NCBI GenBank assembly: GCA_023299895.1
Contig: JALZWI010000066.1
Location: 1 to 9,344 of the forward strand
DNA length: 9,344 nucleotides
Direction of reading: 5' to 3'
Origin: Arenicella sp.
Lineage (GTDB): Bacteria > Pseudomonadota > Gammaproteobacteria > Arenicellales > Arenicellaceae
Below are positions 1 to 7,242 of this stretch, in pieces (within the stretch, counting starts at the first letter, position 1; the number at the start of each line of letters is the position of its first letter). Below the pieces are notes generated by a model. The model was not told where the DNA came from, made no database searches, and saw only the letters and a list, made by a program, of their open reading frames with translations. The translations under genes were made by a program, and so were the position numbers.

Positions 1-176
1 TTTAGGCTTGCTCATATTTTTTTATTTCATAAGGTGTTAGTTTGAGGCTTTATGATTAAGCGCGCTGTGGTAATATCCGCCGCTGTTTTAAGTAAGATTT
101 AATGTTAAACATAAACATTTACACTACTGTTTTATCGTGTCCAGTGTCGCCTGTCAAATCCGTTTTTTTACGCAAG

Positions 177-205
177 TTGACTTATTGTTAAGCGATCAAT
201 AGTAA
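177..205 (+). promoter_or_regulatory. Candidate promoter upstream of asd
   Basis: A TTGACT hexamer at 177-182 matches five of six bases of the sigma-70 -35 consensus. At 17 bases spacing lies TAGTAA (200-205), a poor -10 with three matches. It would give a leader of roughly 75 bases before asd. The rest of 1-289 is A+T-rich with T-runs but no open frame that I can support and no GC-rich stem before the T-runs, so this is the best of weak candidates. The assignment is inference only. Confidence 0.3.
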
Positions 206-208
206 GTC
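179..208. repeat. Inverted repeat overlapping the candidate asd promoter
   Basis: The arms GACTTA (179-184) and TAAGTC (203-208) are perfect complements. An inner TTG/CAA pairing (185-187 with 197-199) extends the stem if a three-base bulge TAG is allowed. It lies across the spacer and -10 of the candidate asd promoter, so it could be an operator or a leader hairpin. The arms are short and A+T-rich enough that chance is possible. Confidence 0.3.
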
Positions 209-289
209 TTTGTTTTGATGGCGTTTTTTATAAGTTGGGTTGGCTTAGTTTATCTGGCCTGCCGAAATATATATTGTTGAGAAAGAAAA

Positions 290-1327
290 ATGAGTAATAG
301 TTCTGATTCACGGGTATTTAATATTGCTATCGTTGGTGCTACTGGTGCTGTTGGTGAAACTTTGTTACAAGTATTGAAAGATCGAGATTTTCCAGTCGGT
401 GAGCTATATTTATTAGCAAGCGAGCGATCTGCTGGTAATACACGAAAATTTAAAGGGCGCAGTATTCGAGTTGAAAATTTGGCTGAGTTTGATTTTTCTA
501 AAGTCCAAATTGGTTTATTTTCTGCTGGTGGCTCTATTTCTGCCGAGTATGCGCCTAAGGCTGCAGCAGCCGATTGTGTGGTGATCGATAATACATCGCA
601 CTTTCGTTATGACGATGACAAGCCACTAATTATCCCTGAAGTAAATGCACATGACATTGGTAAATATAAAGATACCAATATCATTGCTAATCCAAATTGT
701 TCGACTATACAAATGTTGGTTGCCCTCAAACCAATTTATGATGCTGTGGGTATTACGCGTATTAATGTTTGCACCTATCAAGCTGTCTCAGGTACTGGTA
801 AAGAAGCGATGGAAGAATTAGCAGGACAAACTGCGAATCTATTAAATGCTAAGCCGATTAAATCAGAAGTGTATCCAAAACAAATTGCATTCAACGCTTT
901 GCCGCAGATAGATGTGTTCCAAGACAATGGCTACACCAAAGAAGAAATGAAAATGGTATGGGAAACTAAGAAAATTATGGGTGACGACAGTATTGAGGTG
1001 AACCCAACTGCTGTGCGCATCCCAGTTTTTTATGGTCACTCAGAAGCTTGTCATATCGAAACCAAAGATAAAATAACCTTTGCTGAAGCGACAGAACTAT
1101 TGAATAATGCGCCTGGTGTTGTTGTTGTAGATGAACGTATAGATGGTGGTTATCCGACAGCTATTACTGAAGCAACAGGAACTGACCCCGTTTATGTAGG
1201 ACGTATTCGTGAAGATATTTCTCACCCTCTAGGGTTAAATCTCTGGGTTGTAGCAGATAATGTCCGTAAAGGCGCAGCAACCAATAGTGTACAAATTGCT
1301 GAATGTTTAATTAAAGATTACCTTTAA
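290..1327 (+). CDS. asd: Aspartate-semialdehyde dehydrogenase
   Basis: Cytoplasmic enzyme that reduces aspartyl-4-phosphate to aspartate-4-semialdehyde with NADPH, the branch point to lysine, diaminopimelate, threonine and methionine. At 345 aa it has the length of the shorter ASADH type (Vibrio Asd2, Gram-positive) rather than the ~370-aa E. coli type. Visible motifs are the nucleotide-binding GATGAVGE at 16-23, the NTSHFR segment at 101-106 with phosphate-binding Arg106, the catalytic Cys137 in NPNCST, Gln163 in the TYQAVSGTG segment, and Arg243 with catalytic His250 in RIPVFYGHSE. The retained Cys137 argues for an active enzyme rather than the inactive Usg paralogue found at this spot in E. 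coli. The start is preceded by a purine-rich GAGAAAG at 280-286. In Pseudomonas an asd/usg-like gene also precedes fimV. Family assignment is firm; activity is inferred from the residues. Confidence 0.96.
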   Translation: MSNSSDSRVFNIAIVGATGAVGETLLQVLKDRDFPVGELYLLASERSAGNTRKFKGRSIRVENLAEFDFSKVQIGLFSAGGSISAEYAPKAAAADCVVIDNTSHFRYDDDKPLIIPEVNAHDIGKYKDTNIIANPNCSTIQMLVALKPIYDAVGITRINVCTYQAVSGTGKEAMEELAGQTANLLNAKPIKSEVYPKQIAFNALPQIDVFQDNGYTKEEMKMVWETKKIMGDDSIEVNPTAVRIPVFYGHSEACHIETKDKITFAEATELLNNAPGVVVVDERIDGGYPTAITEATGTDPVYVGRIREDISHPLGLNLWVVADNVRKGAATNSVQIAECLIKDYL

Positions 1328-1462
1328 TTATCGTTGCTGAAGTGGCTTTATAGGGCGCTTACCAAGGAGCTAGCGCAGAAGACAGGTTCCTCTTTTTTGA
1401 ATTATATTTTCTGCTGGCCTAGTTAAGGATTATTCTTACTGGTCTGAAAAATCTGAATTAAG

Positions 1463-1492
1463 TTGCTAAAATGTCATGTAAGTTGTTACAAT
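1463..1492 (+). promoter_or_regulatory. Candidate extended -10 promoter for fimV
   Basis: TACAAT at 1487-1492 matches five of six -10 bases and is preceded by TG at 1484-1485, one base away, which makes an extended -10. A TTGCTA hexamer at 1463-1468 sits 18 bases upstream as a four-of-six -35. Transcription would start near 1499, leaving a leader of about 90 bases before the fimV start at 1588. It would also put an alternative ATG at 1471 upstream of the transcript. Based on sequence match only. Confidence 0.5.
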
Positions 1493-1539
1493 GCGTTCCT
1501 AACTACCTAAAAATTAATAGTAAAAAAAGATTCATGTTC

Positions 1540-1565
1540 ACTGGTGGCAAGTTGCCAAGACCAGT
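1540..1565 (+). promoter_or_regulatory. Leader hairpin just upstream of fimV
   Basis: ACTGGT (1540-1545) pairs with ACCAGT (1560-1565), and GGCA (1546-1549) pairs with TGCC (1553-1556). The result is a ten-pair stem with a three-base loop and a three-base AAG bulge. It ends 12 bases before the Shine-Dalgarno GGAGAG (1578-1583). No T-run follows, so it is not an intrinsic terminator. It could affect mRNA stability or ribosome access, or bind a regulator as DNA. The pairing is seen; any function is inference. Confidence 0.45.
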
Positions 1566-1587
1566 GTCGCTGAGTTTGGAGAGACTT

Positions 1588-4251
1588 ATGGATGATTTTA
1601 AATTGACATTTGCTAAATTAAAACCCGTCGCAATTGCAACTGCGATGATGTTGTCGTCATCTAACTCATTGGCTTTGGGGCTTGGGTCTCTTGAGGTGCA
1701 ATCCAACTTAGATCAACCTTTTACTGGTGAGATTGAGCTTCGTGTTGCTCAAGGCGATGATCTCAATTCGGTGATTGCGATAATTGCATCGGAAGAGGAT
1801 TTTACTAACCTAAATATTGATTATCCCAGTTATTTGTCTGATATGACACTAAGCGTTGAATCGAATGGCGGAAATAATATTTTACGAATTAGCAGCAACG
1901 ATGTTGTTATTAAAGAGCCTTTTATTCACTTTTTGGTAAGGGTAGATTGGTCTGGTGGTAGTTTTTTACGAGAATATACAGCGTTAATCGACCCTCCAGT
2001 CTATGCGTCTGAAACACCTGCGGCGTTAGTGCAACCACGTGTGGTTGGCACAGATCAGGCAAGTATTTTTCAAAGTGAGCAAATTAGTAACAGTCAAGAT
2101 GGTTTGGTGGTTGATCAATTTGAAGATGAGCAAGTTAATGACGATGTGAATTATCAACTCGATATTACCAATCAAGCAACAGATGCTCAGTACGGACCAG
2201 TCAGTCGAGGCGAAACACTTAGTCAGATTGCCGAGGATTTACAACAACAATTCCCTGATTTAAGTATCTATCAGATAATGAAGGTGTTGTTTGATGAAAA
2301 TACTAATTCTTTTATAGATAACAATATCAATGGTTTACTGGAAGGTGTTGTTCTAAATGTAGCTAATTTAAATACAATTCGTTCGGTTGATGTTGCTGAG
2401 AGTAAGCAGTTTTTTTATGACCAGATAAACAACTGGGATCCAAGCGTCCTTGTTTCGAGTGCTGATTCCTCTGTAAAAGTAGGTCAAGATGAATATTTGT
2501 ATAATGACGATAACTTAGAAGACAGCACGACTTCTTCAGCCTTTACTGCTGATGAGGAAACAGATACTTTTCAAGTTGGTTCCACTTCTGATGCTCAGTC
2601 ATTTGCATCTGCGGCTCAGGGTGATGATCAGCAAGGTGAGGTAATAGCGCTACAACAGCAAGTGACAGACTTGCAGACGTCGTTAAGTTCGGGTTCGCTA
2701 GAGAATCAGGAGTTGAAAGAGAGGATTTCCATCTTAGAAGGCCAATTAGCCGATATGAATCGTCTGATGAATCTAAGCATCGAAGATGCCGATTTAGCAA
2801 ATTTAGAATCTAGCTTGGCTAATCAAAATAATGCCAATGAGTTTGAGGAAGAAGTTTTCGATTCTGAGCTTGCACTTGGAGATGAACTTGGCTTAACTGA
2901 TGATGGTTTGCTGCTCGATGACGAGTTACTGGATGATTCTTTATTAGCTGGTGATGGTTTGCTGCTCGATGACGAGTTACTGGATGATTCTTTATTAGCT
3001 GATGGCTCCTTATTAGCTGATGGCTCTTTATTGTCAAATGGATCTGATATTGATACTGGTTCGGTTATCGAAGAAGTAATCGAGAAGGTAGAGGCACCAG
3101 CGGTTGTTACATTAAGCTCTAAGCCTTCATTTATGGATAATATTCTTGATGGCGGATGGTGGAAAGCGCTAGCTGGAATCCTTGTTGCAGGTTTCTTAGG
3201 TTTGTTTTTGTGGAGACGTCGCAAGGCAGATGAAGAATTTGAAGTAAGCATGATGACAATTGAAAGTCATAATACTGGTGCATCAATCAATAGTGAAAAA
3301 TCATCTTCAGAAAATGCTAGTAAGTCCGCTTCGTCGATTATGTCTGCTTCTGTCGCGAATGCCGATGCACCTAGCAAAAATGAAGAAACATCTTTTTTGA
3401 CTGTTTACAGTGATAGTGATGCTGTTGTTCAGGCTGATGAAGTTGACCCAATCGCTGAGGCAGATGTTTATATAGCCTATGGTCGAGATGAGCAAGCTGA
3501 AGAAGTGCTTTTAGATGGTATCGCAAGTAAACCAGACCGTACTGATATTAAACATAAGTTGTTAAGTTTATATCACAAAAATAATAACGCCGAAGGTTTT
3601 GAGCGCGTTTCTGAAGAACTTTATGCTCAAAAAGATTTAATGAGTCCTGAAGCTTGGGCTGAAGTTAGTGTTATGGGTAAAGAGTTATTACCAGATAATC
3701 CGATGTTTGACTTGTCTGCAAACGAGCTATTTGTTGATAGTGAACTTGAAGAAGCCGCAGGAGACACAACAGCAAATGTGGTTGAAGAAGTAGCTGATAC
3801 GCATAATTTTGACGAGGCAAAACAAGAACCTGAGACAGAAAAGTCGGAGGAAGATGAAGACTCAATTCACTTGGTTAACTTTGATCAAGGGGTAAGCGGC
3901 TTAGATGATGTAAATATTTCTTCGTTAGATATTGGCGATGATCTAGATCTCGAAAACTCTATAGAAATAGATATAGATGATTTGGCCGGTGACGTGTCAC
4001 TGCAAGAGACTGTCAAGAACGAAATGGAGCCTGAGCAAAGTGTTGAAAGTTTAGTGCAAGAAGTTAGTGACCTTGATATAGATGCAGATTATGACGAAGC
4101 TAGAACTCAATATGAGTTGGCAAAGGTGTTTGTTGATTTGGGTGATGAAGATGGTGCTCGTAAGATTCTAAAAGATATTGTGAATAACAAAAATAACGAT
4201 AAAGATGTAATGTCAGACGCAGTTAAGTTGTTAGAGACGATTGATAGTTAG
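1588..4251 (+). CDS. fimV: FimV-type polar hub protein with LysM-like domain
   Basis: FimV proteins are inner-membrane, peptidoglycan-linked organisers of the cell pole, needed for type IV pili and twitching in Pseudomonas. I chose the ATG at 1588 (887 aa) because GGAGAG lies five bases upstream and a signal peptide follows at once (1-29, cleavage near SNSLA/LG). The frame is open 39 codons further up to 1471, but that ATG has no ribosome site and the extension would hide the signal peptide. Order: FimV N-terminal domain from about 30 (GLGSLEV, NLDQPF, FIHFLVRVDW), LysM-like segment about 202-265 starting YGPVSRGETLSQIA, coiled coil about 351-395, acidic Leu/Asp repeats 439-483, membrane segment 524-542 followed by RRR, acidic cytoplasmic region with TPR-like helices from about 620, and the conserved FimV C-terminal domain about 832-887 (ELAKVFVDLGDEDGARKIL). 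No pilus genes are in the window, so the exact role here is unproven. Confidence 0.93.
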   Translation: MDDFKLTFAKLKPVAIATAMMLSSSNSLALGLGSLEVQSNLDQPFTGEIELRVAQGDDLNSVIAIIASEEDFTNLNIDYPSYLSDMTLSVESNGGNNILRISSNDVVIKEPFIHFLVRVDWSGGSFLREYTALIDPPVYASETPAALVQPRVVGTDQASIFQSEQISNSQDGLVVDQFEDEQVNDDVNYQLDITNQATDAQYGPVSRGETLSQIAEDLQQQFPDLSIYQIMKVLFDENTNSFIDNNINGLLEGVVLNVANLNTIRSVDVAESKQFFYDQINNWDPSVLVSSADSSVKVGQDEYLYNDDNLEDSTTSSAFTADEETDTFQVGSTSDAQSFASAAQGDDQQGEVIALQQQVTDLQTSLSSGSLENQELKERISILEGQLADMNRLMNLSIEDADLANLESSLANQNNANEFEEEVFDSELALGDELGLTDDGLLLDDELLDDSLLAGDGLLLDDELLDDSLLADGSLLADGSLLSNGSDIDTGSVIEEVIEKVEAPAVVTLSSKPSFMDNILDGGWWKALAGILVAGFLGLFLWRRRKADEEFEVSMMTIESHNTGASINSEKSSSENASKSASSIMSASVANADAPSKNEETSFLTVYSDSDAVVQADEVDPIAEADVYIAYGRDEQAEEVLLDGIASKPDRTDIKHKLLSLYHKNNNAEGFERVSEELYAQKDLMSPEAWAEVSVMGKELLPDNPMFDLSANELFVDSELEEAAGDTTANVVEEVADTHNFDEAKQEPETEKSEEDEDSIHLVNFDQGVSGLDDVNISSLDIGDDLDLENSIEIDIDDLAGDVSLQETVKNEMEPEQSVESLVQEVSDLDIDADYDEARTQYELAKVFVDLGDEDGARKILKDIVNNKNNDKDVMSDAVKLLETIDS
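2902..3036 (+). repeat. In-frame tandem repeats in the acidic linker of fimV
   Basis: A 51-base unit starts at 2902 and again at 2953; the first 48 bases of both copies are identical. It encodes 17 residues, DGLLLDDELLDDSLLAG. Directly after it an 18-base unit occurs twice (3001-3018, 3019-3036) encoding DGSLLA and DGSLLS, which looks like a shortened derivative of the same motif. All lengths are multiples of three, so gain or loss of a copy keeps the frame. The region lies between the coiled coil and the membrane segment, on the periplasmic side. Confidence 0.9.
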
Positions 4252-4283
4252 ATTATAGTCATACGCATTATAAACAGTTAAAG

Positions 4284-4330
4284 CCTATATCCAGCTGCCT
4301 TATTTCGGGTTGCTGATATAGGTTTTTTTT
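4284..4330 (+). terminator. Intrinsic terminator after fimV
   Basis: CCTATAT (4284-4290) pairs with ATATAGG (4316-4322). CAGC (4292-4295) pairs with GCTG (4312-4315), leaving one bulged C, so the stem has 11 pairs. Eight T residues (4323-4330) follow immediately. It begins 33 bases after the fimV stop and ends 46 bases before truA. It should end the fimV transcript, so truA needs its own promoter or read-through; no convincing promoter is visible between 4331 and 4376. Confidence 0.88.
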
Positions 4331-4376
4331 CATTTAAGGCATATGCTTTGAACAAGAACATAAGTAGTAAACCCAA

Positions 4377-5165
4377 ATGAGATATTCTGCTTGCATCGAA
4401 TACGACGGCACTAATTTTAGTGGATGGCAACGTCAAAAGCATTACGTTCGAACAGTCCAGGAACGTCTTGAAAAAGCAATTAGCAAGCTAGCCAATGAAG
4501 ATATTGCAATTGTTACTGCCGGGCGAACCGATGCTGGAGTGCATGCGACACATCAAATAATCCATTTTGACAGCAAGGCTGAGCGTACTGATTTTGCGTG
4601 GTGTAGGGGTACTAATCGTTTTTTAGATCAAGATGTTCGTGTTCATTGGGTGCAACCCGTTGCTAAAGAGTTTCATGCACGTTTTGCTGCGCAAAGTCGT
4701 TCGTATCGATTTATTATTCATAACAAAGCAATTGCAACTGCGATATTTCGAAACTATACAAGCCACGAGTTCAGGGAGTTAAGCATAGAAAAAATGCAGG
4801 AAGCAGGGCAATATCTTATTGGGGAGCATGACTTTAGTTCTTTTCGTGCAGCAGGTTGTCAGGCACAGTCACCAGTTCGTACAATGTTACAGTTTAAACT
4901 GAACGCTAAAGATGAATGGGTTTGGTTTGATGTTAAAGCTAATGCATTTTTACAACACATGGTGCGCAATATTGCTGGAGCGTTAATAGAAGTCGGAACA
5001 GGTAAGCGTGATGTCGATTGGATATCTCATTTATTAAAAATCTGCGACAGAACAAAGGGTAGTATTACAGCCTCGCCGAATGGGTTATATTTAACGGGAG
5101 TTGAATACCCAGTTGAGTTCAGCTTGCCAAGCAATACTAAATCGATCTCATATTGGAGTGAATAA
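4377..5165 (+). CDS. truA: tRNA pseudouridine(38-40) synthase
   Basis: Cytoplasmic enzyme that converts uridines 38, 39 and 40 in the anticodon arm of many tRNAs to pseudouridine. The 262 aa are close to the E. coli length of 270. The N-terminus has the family's IEYDGTNFSGWQRQ. The catalytic Asp52 lies in AGRTDAGVHA. Further family motifs are FHARFAAQSRSYRF, FLQHMVRNIAGALIEVG and, near the C-terminus, GLYLTGVEYP. The ATG at 4377 gives the normal N-terminus directly before the YDGT motif; the ribosome site is weak. It is the first gene after the terminator and lies 16 bases before trpF, so it probably leads the downstream transcription unit. The place between fimV and trpF is the one it has in Pseudomonas. 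Confidence 0.97.
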   Translation: MRYSACIEYDGTNFSGWQRQKHYVRTVQERLEKAISKLANEDIAIVTAGRTDAGVHATHQIIHFDSKAERTDFAWCRGTNRFLDQDVRVHWVQPVAKEFHARFAAQSRSYRFIIHNKAIATAIFRNYTSHEFRELSIEKMQEAGQYLIGEHDFSSFRAAGCQAQSPVRTMLQFKLNAKDEWVWFDVKANAFLQHMVRNIAGALIEVGTGKRDVDWISHLLKICDRTKGSITASPNGLYLTGVEYPVEFSLPSNTKSISYWSE

Positions 5166-5181
5166 GCAGTAAATTAAGTCT

Positions 5182-5823
5182 ATGAATATGTCAGTCAATC
5201 GAACCAAAGTAAAAGTCTGTGGCATGACCAAGGCTTCTCAGGTAGCTGAGTTAGTCGAATTGGGCGTGGATGCTATTGGAGTGATTTTACATGCTAATAG
5301 TCCTCGACTAACCAGCCTAGATCAAGCGCATAGTATTCGTGCTGAAATACCTGCTTTTATTTCAATGGTCGGCGTGTTCGTTGATTGTGAGAATGAGACA
5401 GTCAACGCTTATGCCAATGAGATTGGTTTGGATTTAGTGCAGCTGCATGGATCAGAAACTAACGACTATGCTAGTAAATTAGATGCTCCGTTTATCAAAG
5501 CAATTAGAGCAAAAGAGGCGAGCCAAGTTGTCCATGAAATTAAACAGTACCCAAGTGCGCGAGCATTGCTTTTGGATCCGTATGTGAAAGGCCAACATGG
5601 CGGTACTGGACAGCAGTTAGATAAGAGCGTATGGCCTAATCATGAAGGTCGAGCCGGTATGCAAAAAATCATTTTAGCGGGTGGACTATCGGCTGATAAT
5701 TTATCACACGCATTGCAGACGTATCAACCTTATGCCGTTGACCTAAATAGCGGTGTCGAGATGTCAGCAGGCATTAAAGATATGAATTTGGTGCATAAAT
5801 GTTTAACGATACTGGGCCGTTGA
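5182..5823 (+). CDS. trpF: Phosphoribosylanthranilate isomerase
   Basis: Catalyses the Amadori rearrangement of phosphoribosylanthranilate to CdRP in tryptophan synthesis. It is a single-domain TIM barrel of 213 aa, the usual length for a stand-alone enzyme, unlike the TrpC-TrpF fusion of E. coli. Visible motifs are VKVCGMT with general-base Cys13, NSPR at 39-42, LVQLHGSE at 85-92, general-acid Asp132 in LLLDPY, the phosphate-binding HGGTG at 139-143, LAGGL at 165-169 and DLNSGVE at 187-193. A second in-frame ATG at 5188 (Met3) would serve equally well; neither start has a strong ribosome site. trpB and trpA, which follow trpF in many gammaproteobacteria, are not downstream here, and neither is accD. 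Confidence 0.96.
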   Translation: MNMSVNRTKVKVCGMTKASQVAELVELGVDAIGVILHANSPRLTSLDQAHSIRAEIPAFISMVGVFVDCENETVNAYANEIGLDLVQLHGSETNDYASKLDAPFIKAIRAKEASQVVHEIKQYPSARALLLDPYVKGQHGGTGQQLDKSVWPNHEGRAGMQKIILAGGLSADNLSHALQTYQPYAVDLNSGVEMSAGIKDMNLVHKCLTILGR

Positions 5824-5846
5824 TTAGGCTGCGCGAGATGATGTGA

Positions 5847-7202
5847 ATGCCTAATACTATTGAAGATTGGGTGGAATACATTCAGAGTTTGCATGTACGT
5901 GAAATTGACCTAAGCTTAGATCGAGTTAAAGAAGTCTACCAACGATTGCGTCCAAAGGGTTTGGTTTATAAAGTAATAACCGTCGCTGGGACCAATGGCA
6001 AAGGCAGTACATGTGAGTTGTTAGCCTCGATTTATCAGGCTGCAGGCTACGTGACAGGTAAATATACGTCTCCACATATAGAATTGTTTAATGAGCGTTT
6101 TAACATCAATCGTCAAGATGCATCAGATCAGCAGTTGTTAGATGTGTTTGCTCGAATTGAACAAGCTAGAGAGTCTGTTAGGCTAACCTATTTTGAATTT
6201 GGCACTCTTATTGCCATTGAGTTATTTGCTGAAAGTAAAGTTGATATTGCTATTATGGAAGTCGGTTTAGGCGGACGTTTGGACGCAATCAATATTCTCG
6301 ATGCAGACGTTGCGATCGTAACAAGTATTTCGATTGACCATACTGATTGGTTGGGCTCAACAATCGAAGAAATTGCCAAAGAAAAAATCGGAATTTCACG
6401 ACCTAATAATCCGTGTGTCATTGGTATTTTAGAGACACCTCCAGTTATCTTAGATTATTGTCGAAAAAATAAAGTGCCAAGCTATATTATTGGCACCGAT
6501 TTTCAATATTCTTATGTGCTGAATGCTAACTACTGGCATTGGCAAGCGGGTCAAAAAAGCTATCAGAATCTGCCATTACCATATTCGCAGTCAGGCGTTC
6601 AGTTAGATAATGCTGCAGTTGCAATTCAAGCTGTTAATTTGTTAAATAAATTTTTGTCTGTTCAAGACCAAGCAATCTACACTGGAATCGAACAAGCGAG
6701 TCTAGCTGCTCGCTGTCAGGTTTTAACTAAAGTGCCCTTAGTCATTGTTGATGTAGCACACAATCAAGCATCCATTGCGAGATTAAGAGATTTTATCGCG
6801 ACTCAGAAAATTGCAGGCAAGGTATATGCTTTGTGTGGAATGTTAAAAGATAAGCAAATTGAACAGAGCTTAAGCTGTTTGATTGATGTGATCGATGAAT
6901 GGAATTTTGTTAGTATTAATAACTCTCGTGGGTCAGAAGCCATACTATTAGCAGAAATATTATCAAAAACTATGAGTGATCGAGTTCAAGTTTCAAATAA
7001 TGCGAATATCGAAAAAACGAATGTCTCAGCCCCGCAACTTAAACAATTAATGAGTTTTTGTTTTGATGATGTGCCGAGCGCGTATGATAGTGTTGTCACT
7101 AAGTTAAATAATGATGATGGACTGATTGTTTTTGGTTCGTTTTTTGTGGTTAGTGATATAATGCGCACGATTCAGTCTGGTGATGTTGCTAACATTCATT
7201 AA
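5847..7202 (+). CDS. folC: Folylpolyglutamate / dihydrofolate synthase
   Basis: ATP-dependent Mur-ligase-family enzyme that adds glutamate to dihydropteroate and to folates. The 451 aa are slightly longer than E. coli FolC (about 420). Visible parts are the N-terminal helix with SLHVREIDLSLDRV, the P-loop GTNGKGST at 48-55, TSPHIELFNERF at 74-85, YFEFGT at 115-120, EVGLGGRLDA at 138-147, the SIDHTDWLG metal/ATP region at 162-170, the EKIGISR segment at 179-185 that holds the lysine carbamylated in this family, and DVAHN at 302-306. Some usually conserved spots have drifted: LAARCQ (286-291) where E. coli has LPGRFQ, HNQAS instead of HNPHA, and GSFFVV instead of GSFHTV. The key Arg289, Asp302, His305 and Asn306 remain, so it is probably functional. 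It starts 23 bases after trpF with a weak ribosome site. Confidence 0.95.
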   Translation: MPNTIEDWVEYIQSLHVREIDLSLDRVKEVYQRLRPKGLVYKVITVAGTNGKGSTCELLASIYQAAGYVTGKYTSPHIELFNERFNINRQDASDQQLLDVFARIEQARESVRLTYFEFGTLIAIELFAESKVDIAIMEVGLGGRLDAINILDADVAIVTSISIDHTDWLGSTIEEIAKEKIGISRPNNPCVIGILETPPVILDYCRKNKVPSYIIGTDFQYSYVLNANYWHWQAGQKSYQNLPLPYSQSGVQLDNAAVAIQAVNLLNKFLSVQDQAIYTGIEQASLAARCQVLTKVPLVIVDVAHNQASIARLRDFIATQKIAGKVYALCGMLKDKQIEQSLSCLIDVIDEWNFVSINNSRGSEAILLAEILSKTMSDRVQVSNNANIEKTNVSAPQLKQLMSFCFDDVPSAYDSVVTKLNNDDGLIVFGSFFVVSDIMRTIQSGDVANIH

Positions 7203-7231
7203 TGACTACTAAATTTAATATATTTATCTAA
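7202..7231 (+). other. Possible 9-codon leader ORF between folC and dedD-like
   Basis: An ATG at 7202 overlaps the folC stop as TAATG and opens a frame of nine codons (MTTKFNIFI) that stops at 7229-7231, 11 bases before the dedD-like start. The nine bases TAATGACTA occur at 7200-7208 and again at 7241-7249, where the second copy contains the real start. The dedD-like gene has no visible purine-rich ribosome site, so translation relayed from folC through this small frame is conceivable. It may equally be chance in A+T-rich DNA. Confidence 0.2.
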
Positions 7232-7242
7232 TTTCTTATTTA

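Noticed and set aside
1..15. Possible start of a divergent gene on the minus strand (ATG at 15-13, reading MSKPK)
   Set aside because: Only five codons are in the window and no ribosome site lies upstream of it, so it cannot be told from chance.
290..1327. Reading the first gene as the inactive Usg paralogue of Asd
   Set aside because: The catalytic Cys137 in NPNCST and the Arg243/His250 pair are intact, so an active dehydrogenase is the better call.
1355..1376. Possible terminator after asd (arms GCGCT and AGCGC)
   Set aside because: The arms are five bases with a 12-base loop, and the nearest T-run begins some 20 bases after the stem, so it does not have the form of an intrinsic terminator.
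2823..3251. A 142-residue open frame on the minus strand inside fimV
   Set aside because: It mirrors the acidic repeat region of fimV, is low-complexity Ser/Lys-rich, has no ribosome site and no recognisable domain. Lack of stops follows from the repeated codons on the other strand.
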